Source: Achromobacter deleyi
GTDB lineage: Bacteria > Pseudomonadota > Gammaproteobacteria > Burkholderiales > Burkholderiaceae_B
Assembly: GCF_016127315.1 (NCBI RefSeq)
Contig: NZ_CP065997.1
Span: 6,324,001-6,388,000, forward strand
Direction: 5' to 3'
Length of the DNA stretch: 64,000 nt
The notes beneath the pieces were generated by a model. The model was not told the origin of the DNA. It did no database searches and worked only from the letters and a program-made list of their open reading frames with translations. Position 1 is the first letter of the stretch, and the number at the start of each line of letters is the position of its first letter. Positions 57,605 through 64,000 of the stretch are shown piece by piece. Both the position numbers and the translations under genes were made by a program.

Positions 57605-58676
57605 TGTTTCCCACAATCTGTCCGGTCTCCGCAATTGCCCCGCGCAACGCGTCCAAACCGGCGCGCTCGGTGGCGCTTACAAATACTCGCGCAATCGTAC
57701 CATGGGCGTCGCGCTCCGCCCGGGGTTCCAGGCCAGCACGGTCGATCTTGTTGTATACCAGAATGGTGGGAACCGCGGCAGCCCCGATTTCCGCCAGCAC
57801 CTTGTTGACCTCGAAGATCTGCTCGTCGCGCTGCGGACTGGCCGCATCGACCACGTGCAGCAGCAGGTCGGCGTGCACGGTCTCTTCGAGCGTGGCGCGG
57901 AACGCGGCGATCAGGTCGTGAGGCAGGTCGCGGATGAAGCCCACGGTATCCGACACCACCACGTTGCCCGCCCCTTCGATCCAGATGCGGCGGGTGGTCG
58001 TGTCGAGCGTGGCGAACAGCTGGTCCGCCGCGTAGGTGTCGGCGCGGGTCAGGGCGTTGAACAGCGTCGACTTGCCGGCGTTGGTGTACCCCACCAGCGA
58101 CACCGACAGCGCGCCGCCCCGGGCCCGCGCGCGGCGCTGCGTGACACGCTGGCGCTCGACCCGGTCCAGGCGCTCGCGCAGCGTCTTGACCTTGGCGCCG
58201 ATCATGCGGCGGTCCATTTCGAGCTGCGATTCGCCGGGGCCGCGCATGCCGATACCGCCGCGCTGGCGCTCCAGGTGGCTCCACATGCGCGTCAGGCGCG
58301 TGGCCAGATGCTGCAACTGCGCCAGTTCGACCTGCAGCTTGCCTTCGTGGCTCTTGGCGCGCAGCGCGAAGATGTCCAGGATCAACGCCACGCGATCCAC
58401 CACGCGCAGGTTGAAGACCCGTTCCAGGTTGCGCTGCTGGGCCGGCGACAGGGGCTGGTCGAACAAGACGATGTCGGCCAGCAGCGCCTGGGCCATGCCC
58501 ACGCCTTCATCGGCCTTGCCGGAACCGATGAAGAACTTGGCGTCGGGACGGTCGCGGCGGGCCGTGAGCGTGCCGACGATTTCCGCGCCGGCGCCCTTGG
58601 CCAGCATGGCGAATTCCTCGGCGTGTGCCGTGAAGTCGGGATCACCCAGATCCACGCTGATGATCAGTGCGCGCAT
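57570..58676 (-). CDS. hflX: GTPase HflX
   Basis: 368 residues. N-terminal HflX domain (EIVGTLTARRDRPDAKFFIGSGKADE), glycine-rich GPGESQLEMDRR, then the G domain: P-loop VGYTNAGKSTLFN, switch II DTVGFIRDLPHDL and NKID. HflX splits stalled or heat-damaged 70S ribosomes. It has no long C-terminal extension of the E. coli type. It lies 84 bases after hfq, with a terminator-like hairpin between them. Confidence 0.96.
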   Translation of the reverse strand: MRALIISVDLGDPDFTAHAEEFAMLAKGAGAEIVGTLTARRDRPDAKFFIGSGKADEGVGMAQALLADIVLFDQPLSPAQQRNLERVFNLRVVDRVALILDIFALRAKSHEGKLQVELAQLQHLATRLTRMWSHLERQRGGIGMRGPGESQLEMDRRMIGAKVKTLRERLDRVERQRVTQRRARARGGALSVSLVGYTNAGKSTLFNALTRADTYAADQLFATLDTTTRRIWIEGAGNVVVSDTVGFIRDLPHDLIAAFRATLEETVHADLLLHVVDAASPQRDEQIFEVNKVLAEIGAAAVPTILVYNKIDRAGLEPRAERDAHGTIARVFVSATERAGLDALRGAIAETGQIVGNNASNYQTLQSE

Positions 58677-58706
58677 ACATGCACCATTTTGGAGCCAAAG
58701 CGAAAA

Positions 58707-58736
58707 TGCCCGCCGACGTGGAACGTCCGGCGGGCA
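58707..58736 (-). terminator. Partial terminator between hfq and hflX
   Basis: Stem TGCCCGCCG-ACGT with ACGT-CCGGCGGGCA, one bulge, followed by TTTT on the minus strand, 24 bases after the hfq stop. It would give abundant short hfq mRNA with read-through into hflX. Confidence 0.75.
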
Positions 58737-58760
58737 ATAAAAGGTACTGCGGGAGCGAGA

Positions 58761-58997
58761 TTACTCAGCAGGGACTTCCACCTGAAAATTCACGGCGCGG
58801 GCGGGAACAACGGTGGAAATGGCGTGCTTGTAGACCATTTGCGTGACCGTGTTACGCAGCAGCACCACGTATTGGTCGAAAGATTCGATTTGCCCTTGAA
58901 GCTTGATACCGTTCACCAGGTAGATCGACACCGGCACATGATCCTTGCGCAGCGTGTTCAGGAACGGATCTTGCAGAGTTTGCCCTTTATTGCTCAT
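58761..58997 (-). CDS. hfq: RNA chaperone Hfq
   Basis: 78 residues, typical of betaproteobacteria with a short C-terminal tail. Sm1 motif [22 protein letters not shown] and Sm2 motif [10 protein letters not shown] are intact, including the proximal-face Gln8-type residue in [10 protein letters not shown] and Lys/His in YKHA. It forms a hexamer that pairs small RNAs with mRNAs. Confidence 0.98.
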   Translation of the reverse strand: MSNKGQTLQDPFLNTLRKDHVPVSIYLVNGIKLQGQIESFDQYVVLLRNTVTQMVYKHAISTVVPARAVNFQVEVPAE

Positions 58998-59158
58998 TGG
59001 CCAGGCTCCATTTGTTTGTTATTGAGTGATGACGCGCTTTTTACAGGTGGGGCACGTCGAAACATGTACTCTACAGGGTTTTCCCGGCCCGTGCTACTTG
59101 TGTCGGATGCAAAAGTTGACACCAGAGTTTTCCGCCGGAAAGGCCCTTCAGCCGGGGT

Positions 59159-60226
59159 TCAGACGAGCTCTGCGAGCGCTTTCAGAAGCAATTCGCACTG
59201 CTCGTCCGTGCCCACTGTAATACGCAGAAACTGGTCTATGCGCGGCAGGCGGAAATGGCGCACGATGATGCTGCGCTCGCGCAGGCCGGCGGCCAGCGCG
59301 GCGGCATCGCGCGAGGCGTGCCGGGTGAACACGAAGTTGGCGCTGGACGGCAGCACCTCGAAGCCCAGGGCCTGCAGGCCGGTCGTCATCCGCCCGCGGG
59401 TCTGGATCACCGCCTGGCGAGTCTGCTCGAAGTAGTCGACATCCTCGAGCGCCGCGACCGCGCCGGCCGAGGCCAGGCGATCCACCGGATAGGAATTGAA
59501 GCTGTTCTTGACGCGTTCCAGGCCGTCGATCAGGGCCGGGCTGCCGACCGCGAAACCGACCCGCAGGCCCGCCAGTGAACGCGATTTGGACAGCGTCTGG
59601 ATGACCAGCAGGTTGTCGTAGCGCGTGGTCAGCGGGATGGCCGATTCGGCGCCGAAATCGACGTAGGCCTCGTCCACCACCACCACGCAATCCGGGTTGC
59701 CCGCCAGCACGCGCTCGATCTCCGCCAGCGTCAGCGCGCGGCCGGTGGGCGCGTTGGGATTGGGGAAGATGATGGCGCCCGCCTGGCCATGGCGGCCCGG
59801 CAGGTAGTCTTCGACGTCGATGCGGAAATCTTCCGTCAGCGGCAGCGTCTCGTAATCGATGCCGTACAGGCCGCAATAGACCGGATAGAAGCTGTAGGTG
59901 ATGTCGGGAAAGCGCAGCGGACGCTCGTGCTTGAGCAGCGCCAGGAAGGCGTGCGCCAGCACTTCATCCGAGCCGTTGCCCACGAAGACGCTGGCCGGCG
60001 CCACGCCGACAGCCGTCGCCACCGCCTGGCGCAGGCGGTCGGACGACGGATCGGGATAGAGCTTGAGCGTGTCGTCGCACGCGGCGCGGATCGCCTCGAG
60101 CACCTTGGGCGACGGCCCGTAGGGATGCTCGTTGGTATTGAGCTTGACCAGGTTCTGAAGCTTGGGCTGCTCGCCCGGGACATACGGACTGAGCGTCCCG
60201 ACCACGGGACTCCAGAAACGGCTCAT
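59159..60226 (-). CDS. hisC: Histidinol-phosphate aminotransferase
   Basis: 355 residues. PLP enzyme of fold type [13 protein letters not shown] at the start, [38 protein letters not shown] (PLP aspartate) and the Schiff-base lysine in [18 protein letters not shown]. It converts imidazole-acetol phosphate to histidinol phosphate. It starts 3 bases after the der stop codon, so it belongs to the hisS-yfgM-bamB-der transcript, away from the main his operon. Confidence 0.97.
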   Translation of the reverse strand: MSRFWSPVVGTLSPYVPGEQPKLQNLVKLNTNEHPYGPSPKVLEAIRAACDDTLKLYPDPSSDRLRQAVATAVGVAPASVFVGNGSDEVLAHAFLALLKHERPLRFPDITYSFYPVYCGLYGIDYETLPLTEDFRIDVEDYLPGRHGQAGAIIFPNPNAPTGRALTLAEIERVLAGNPDCVVVVDEAYVDFGAESAIPLTTRYDNLLVIQTLSKSRSLAGLRVGFAVGSPALIDGLERVKNSFNSYPVDRLASAGAVAALEDVDYFEQTRQAVIQTRGRMTTGLQALGFEVLPSSANFVFTRHASRDAAALAAGLRERSIIVRHFRLPRIDQFLRITVGTDEQCELLLKALAELV

Positions 60227-60229
60227 GGA

Positions 60230-61585
60230 TCAGCTTTCCTGCGCGTAGGGGTTGTGCGAAGACTTGAACTCGATCCGCAGCGGCGTGCCGGCCAGATCGA
60301 AAGCGTTGCGGAAACGGGTTTCCAGGTAGCGGCGGTACGAATCGGGCACCGAATCGAGCGCGTTGCCGTGGATGACCACCAGCGGAGGATTCTGTCCGCC
60401 CTGGTGCGCGTAGCGCATCTTGGGACGGAAGATGCCCTTGCGGGGCGGCGGCTGCTGCTCGACGGCGGCCTGCAGTTCGCGCGTCAGCTTGGGCGTGGAC
60501 AACTTGGCGAACGCGGCGGCGTGGGCGGCGTTGACCGACTTGAGCAGCGGCTTGATGCCCTGCCCGCGCAAGGCCGAGATGGTGTGCACGCGGGCGAACG
60601 ACAGGAAGCGCAGCTTGCGCATGAATTCGCGCTCGATGCGTTCCTTTTCCTCGCCGTCCAGGCCGTCCCACTTGTTGATGGCCAGGACCACGGCGCGGCC
60701 GGTTTCCAGCACGAAGCCGGCGATGTGGGCGTCCTGCTCGGAGATCTCGGTCTGCGCGTCCAGCATCAGCAGCACGACGTTGCTGGCCTCGATGGCCTGC
60801 AGCGTCTTGATGACGGAGAACTTCTCGACCGCCTCGAACACCTTGCCGCGCTTGCGCAGGCCGGCGGTGTCGATCAGCGTGTAGCGGCGGCCATCGCGCT
60901 CGAAGTCGATCTCGATGGCGTCGCGGGTGGTGCCGGGCATGTCGAACGCGATCACGCGCTCTTCGCCCATCAGCGTGTTGATCAGCGTGGACTTGCCGAC
61001 GTTCGGGCGGCCCACGATGGCCAGCTTGATGCGGTGGTCGTGCTCGGCCTCTTCGGCCGGCTCTTCTTCCTCGGCGGGCGGCTCGGCCAGGTCCTGCAGC
61101 GCGAGTTCGATCAGGTCGACGATGCCGTCGCCGTGCGCCGCCGAGATGGGATAGGGTTGCCCCAGGCCCAGCTCGTGGAATTCGGCGATGGCGGCGCCCG
61201 CCCCCATGCCTTCGGCCTTGTTCACCGCCAGCAGCACGCGCTGCTGCCCCGACTTGCGCAGCAGCGTGGCGATTTCGTGGTCATGCGCGTTGAGGCCGGC
61301 GCGGGCGTCCACCAGGAACACCACCACATCGGCCTCGGCGATGGCCTGCCGGGTCTGGCGCGCCATTTCCAGCAGGATGCCGTCCTTGGCGACCGGCTCG
61401 AAACCGCCCGTGTCGATGGCGATGAAGGGGATATCGCCCACCCTGCCCTCGCCGTAATGGCGATCGCGGGTCAGGCCGGAAAAATCGGCCACCAGCGCGG
61501 CGCGCGATCGCGTCAGGCGATTGAATAGGGTCGACTTCCCCACATTGGGGCGACCGACCAGGGCAACGACAGGCTTGAAAGACAC
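60230..61585 (-). CDS. der: Ribosome biogenesis GTPase Der (EngA)
   Basis: 451 residues with two tandem GTPase domains, each with the P-loop GRPNVGKST (near residue 10 and residue 190) and their switch II motifs (DTGGF and [10 protein letters not shown]), an acidic linker rich in glutamate ([13 protein letters not shown]), and a KH-like C-terminal domain ending [19 protein letters not shown]. Essential for 50S assembly. It follows bamB by 25 bases. Confidence 0.98.
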   Translation of the reverse strand: MSFKPVVALVGRPNVGKSTLFNRLTRSRAALVADFSGLTRDRHYGEGRVGDIPFIAIDTGGFEPVAKDGILLEMARQTRQAIAEADVVVFLVDARAGLNAHDHEIATLLRKSGQQRVLLAVNKAEGMGAGAAIAEFHELGLGQPYPISAAHGDGIVDLIELALQDLAEPPAEEEEPAEEAEHDHRIKLAIVGRPNVGKSTLINTLMGEERVIAFDMPGTTRDAIEIDFERDGRRYTLIDTAGLRKRGKVFEAVEKFSVIKTLQAIEASNVVLLMLDAQTEISEQDAHIAGFVLETGRAVVLAINKWDGLDGEEKERIEREFMRKLRFLSFARVHTISALRGQGIKPLLKSVNAAHAAAFAKLSTPKLTRELQAAVEQQPPPRKGIFRPKMRYAHQGGQNPPLVVIHGNALDSVPDSYRRYLETRFRNAFDLAGTPLRIEFKSSHNPYAQES

Positions 61586-61610
61586 GGTGTAAGGCTTTGT
61601 TCTTGAGGGT

Positions 61611-62768
61611 TTAGTTGGTGCCGATCAGGACGAGATTGCCATTGCCCGTCTGGACCAGCACACCTTGGGAAGTCGTCTGCGGCGGCGAAACGATGGCACC
61701 GCCGCCCACGGACAGGCGCGCCATCAGGCTGCCGTCGCTGCGCGACAGGAAATGCACATAGCCATCCAGGTCGCCGACCGCGAGCGCGCCGCCCAGCAGG
61801 GCCGGAACGGTGAGCTGGCGGTTCTTCAGCGCAGCCTGCTTCCAGACGTTGCCGCCGTTGTCCAGCGCGAAGGCGTTGACCACGCTGTTCTGGTCGGCCG
61901 AGTAGGCAAAGCGCTGGTCCAGGGTCATGCCGCTGACGCTGGAGAAGTCCTTGGCCCAGATCGGACGGCCGCCGGCCGTGACGTCAAAGCACACGATACG
62001 CCCTTGATAGGCCACTGCGCAAAGCAGGTTGCCGGCGATGCGGGGCGCGCCGACCACGTCGGTCAGGCGTTCCAGGTCGCTGGCGCCGCGCGGGGTGGCG
62101 ACGGTGCCTTCCCATTGCACGTTGCCGCTGTCGGAGGCGATGGCCATCATCTTGCCGCCGGGCAGGCCGGTGATGACGAGGCCTTCGGCCAGCACCATCT
62201 GCGCGGCGCTGCGCAGGGCCAGCGCCGGGCCGGGACGCTGCACGCTCCAGAGGCGCTCGCCGCTGTTGGCGTCGAAGGCCTGGACGCGGTAGTCGCCGCT
62301 GCGGACCACGACGATGCCATAGCCCACCACCGGCGGGATGTTGACGTCGCTGGTGGCGCGCACCTTCCATTTGACCTTGCCGCTGTCGTCGAAGGCGACC
62401 ACGTCGCCGTCGGGCGAGGCCACGGCCGTGGTGGTGCCGTCGCTGCCGGCGCCCGCGGTCAGCTTCACGCCGGCCTGCGACTTCCAGATGGGACGGCCGC
62501 TTTGCAGGTCGAACTTGCCGACCGAGCCATCGGGCGTGGCGGCGTAGATGGCGTTTTCCAGCACGGTGGGCGCGAAGCCCAGGCCGGAACCGCTGCCGAT
62601 CGAGGTCGACCAGACCTGGCGCACCGACATGCCGGCCTTGTATTCGGTCAGGGGAGCGGGGTCGTAACGGCCGTCATCATGGGAAAACAGGCCGCAACCG
62701 CCCAGGGCGAGCACGCCCGTCAGGCAAACCGCGCCACGCCACGTCCGGCCAAAGGCAAATTTACGCAT
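61611..62768 (-). CDS. bamB: Outer-membrane protein assembly factor BamB
   Basis: 385 residues; the ATG at 62768 has GGAG at proper distance, better than the overlapping GTG at 62777. Lipoprotein signal with lipobox LGGC (about residue 25). The rest is an eight-bladed PQQ-type beta propeller with repeated blade motifs ([93 protein letters not shown]). BamB supports BamA in inserting beta-barrel proteins. Confidence 0.96.
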   Translation of the reverse strand: MRKFAFGRTWRGAVCLTGVLALGGCGLFSHDDGRYDPAPLTEYKAGMSVRQVWSTSIGSGSGLGFAPTVLENAIYAATPDGSVGKFDLQSGRPIWKSQAGVKLTAGAGSDGTTTAVASPDGDVVAFDDSGKVKWKVRATSDVNIPPVVGYGIVVVRSGDYRVQAFDANSGERLWSVQRPGPALALRSAAQMVLAEGLVITGLPGGKMMAIASDSGNVQWEGTVATPRGASDLERLTDVVGAPRIAGNLLCAVAYQGRIVCFDVTAGGRPIWAKDFSSVSGMTLDQRFAYSADQNSVVNAFALDNGGNVWKQAALKNRQLTVPALLGGALAVGDLDGYVHFLSRSDGSLMARLSVGGGAIVSPPQTTSQGVLVQTGNGNLVLIGTN

Positions 62769-62773
62769 TACAG

Positions 62774-63412
62774 TCACGCTCCGCTCAGGGCATCCAGTTT
62801 CAGTTGCACAACCTGGGTCAGCGGATTCGCCGTGCCCAGGCCATCAATGGCGCTTTGCCATGCGGCACGCGCGTCCTCGCGCTTGCCTTGCGCCGCGAGG
62901 ATATCGCCACGGCGGTCGGCGAACAAGGCGGCGAACGCGGCCGGGGCGTTGTTCAGCTGGCCCAGCGCGGCATCGTATTGCTTCTGGTCCAGCAGCAGAC
63001 CCGCCAGGCGCAGCCGGGCGACGGCCTGCATGGACGGGTTCTTGGTCTGGCCGGCCAGCCATTCGAGCTGCTGGCGGGCGCCGTCGACGTCCTTCTGGGC
63101 CTGCAGCGCCTGGGCCGCCACCAGCGCGCCACGGGTGGCGTAGCCGGTCGAGCCGTATTGGTCGCGCAGGGTCGCCGCGGCGGCCTTGATGCGCACCGAG
63201 GAATCGGCGCCGCCCAAGCGGGCCGCGTCTTCGAGCGCTTCGAAATAACCCATGGCCTGGTTGGCCTTGTGCGATTGGTAGGCCTTCGAGCCCCACCAGC
63301 CGCCCCAGGCCACCGCCACGGCGGCCACCAGCGACAGCACCAGCGTGCCGTAGCGAGCCCACCACGCCTTGATCGCGTCGAGTTTTTCCTGTTCTTCCAG
63401 ATCGTATGCCAT
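62774..63412 (-). CDS. yfgM: YfgM-family ancillary Sec translocon protein
   Basis: 212 residues. Short cytoplasmic start (AYDLEEQEKLDAIKAWWARYG), one transmembrane helix (TLVLSLVAAVAVAWGGWWG) and a periplasmic TPR-like domain (ALEDAARLGGADSSVRIKAAAATLRDQY, LLDQKQYDAALGQLNN). YfgM works with PpiD at SecYEG. It lies 3 bases after hisS and 5 bases before bamB in a conserved cluster. Confidence 0.95.
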   Translation of the reverse strand: MAYDLEEQEKLDAIKAWWARYGTLVLSLVAAVAVAWGGWWGSKAYQSHKANQAMGYFEALEDAARLGGADSSVRIKAAAATLRDQYGSTGYATRGALVAAQALQAQKDVDGARQQLEWLAGQTKNPSMQAVARLRLAGLLLDQKQYDAALGQLNNAPAAFAALFADRRGDILAAQGKREDARAAWQSAIDGLGTANPLTQVVQLKLDALSGA

Positions 63413-63415
63413 GCC

Positions 63416-64000
63416 CTAACCCTTGAGATTCTTCAGTACGTCGGCCAAGCCCGCCAACGGGACTTGCTGCTGCGCGCCATCGCCTTGGGCGTCGGTGCGC
63501 AGGAATTTGATGCTGGCGGTCTGCGAAGCCACTTCATCGGCGCCAAGGATAACCGCAACACGGGCGCCGCTGGCGTCGGCGCGCTTGAATTGGGACTTGA
63601 AGCTGGCGGCGCCGGCGTGCACCACCACCGACAGGCCGGCGTCGCGCAGGTCTTCGCCGACCCGGGCGGCCAGGCGCTGCGCGTCTTCGCCCTGGTGCAC
63701 GACATAGACGTCGCACTCGGCCGGGGCTTCGACCTGCACGCTCTGTTCCCACAGGTCCAGCAGGCGCTCCATGCCGATGGCGAAGCCGACGGCCGGCGCG
63801 GCCTTGCCGCCCAGCAGTTCGATCAGGCCGTCGTAGCGGCCGCCGCCGCACACCGTGCCCTGGGAACCCAGGCGGTCGGTGATCCATTCGAAGACGGTCA
63901 GGTTGTAGTAGTCGAGCCCGCGCACCAGGCGCGGGTTGAGGCGATATTCGATGCCGGCGTCGGTCAGGCGCTGGCACACGCCGTCGAAGTGGGCGCGCGA
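63416..64000 (-). CDS. hisS: Histidyl-tRNA synthetase, C-terminal part (5' end outside window)
   Basis: The frame is open to base 64000. The visible ~194 residues include the HisA motif VRGLDYYNLTVFEW, GGGRYDGLIELLGG, class II motif 3 GFAIGMERLL and the anticodon-binding domain (VYVVHQGEDAQRLAARVGEDLRDAGLSVVVHAG). It charges tRNA-His and heads the yfgM-bamB-der-hisC transcript. Confidence 0.97.
   Translation of the reverse strand, partial: SRAHFDGVCQRLTDAGIEYRLNPRLVRGLDYYNLTVFEWITDRLGSQGTVCGGGRYDGLIELLGGKAAPAVGFAIGMERLLDLWEQSVQVEAPAECDVYVVHQGEDAQRLAARVGEDLRDAGLSVVVHAGAASFKSQFKRADASGARVAVILGADEVASQTASIKFLRTDAQGDGAQQQVPLAGLADVLKNLKG

Overview
The window is GC-rich, densely packed and almost entirely chromosomal core DNA of a betaproteobacterium. 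Gene content and order (hisS-yfgM-bamB-der-hisC-hfq-hflX-hflK-hflC-hisZ-purA; rpsU-dnaG-rpoD; leuC-leuD-leuB-asd-fimV-truA; BPSS1780-type membrane protein; type II ThrB) point to Burkholderiales, most likely Alcaligenaceae (Achromobacter or Bordetella). That placement rests on recognised gene order, not on a search. No rRNA, CRISPR, insertion sequence or plasmid origin was seen. Two tRNA genes are present.

Layout. 1-3496 (+): end of a TRAP transporter operon (DctM, DctP) coupled to a sugar-acid dehydratase. 3507-7437: small mixed genes, including an orphan PhnZ-like HD-domain oxygenase and a TM2 protein. 7486-17246 (-): tRNA-Val, trpF, an orphan TRAP binding protein, truA, a FimV-like protein with a collagen-like domain, asd, and the leuCDB operon with a readable promoter. 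17389-19338 (-): an M48 protease lipoprotein and aroC. 19376-25600: a signalling block with an active-looking EAL protein, a LapD-like degenerate GGDEF/EAL receptor, a 7TM histidine kinase and a convergent response regulator. 25815-32648: SelO, DUF2069, YihY/BrkB, a CBS protein, dusA, thrB and a BPSS1780-type membrane protein.

32601-41546 (-): a compact tad/Flp pilus operon of nine genes plus a DUF192 gene. Seven of its nine junctions are 4-base overlaps. The ATPase carries an N-terminal FHA domain. TadZ, TadD and the prepilin peptidase are absent from the locus, and one exported protein of the operon is unrecognised. 41982-45047: an acyltransferase and an MdtD-type exporter. 45225-45980: a probable remnant of a tRNA-integrated element, bounded by a degenerate copy of the 3' half of a CAT-anticodon tRNA and the intact tRNA that follows rpoD. 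46028-51522 (-): the macromolecular synthesis operon rpsU-dnaG-rpoD, with a 920-base dnaG-rpoD gap. 51957-64000 (-): a phosphoribosyltransferase, purA, hisZ, hflC/K/X, hfq, hisC, der, bamB, yfgM and the C-terminal part of hisS.

The most unusual items are the FHA-TadA tad locus with its unknown exported protein, the collagen-like FimV, the orphan PhnZ-like enzyme, the c-di-GMP/two-component block and the tRNA-flanked remnant.
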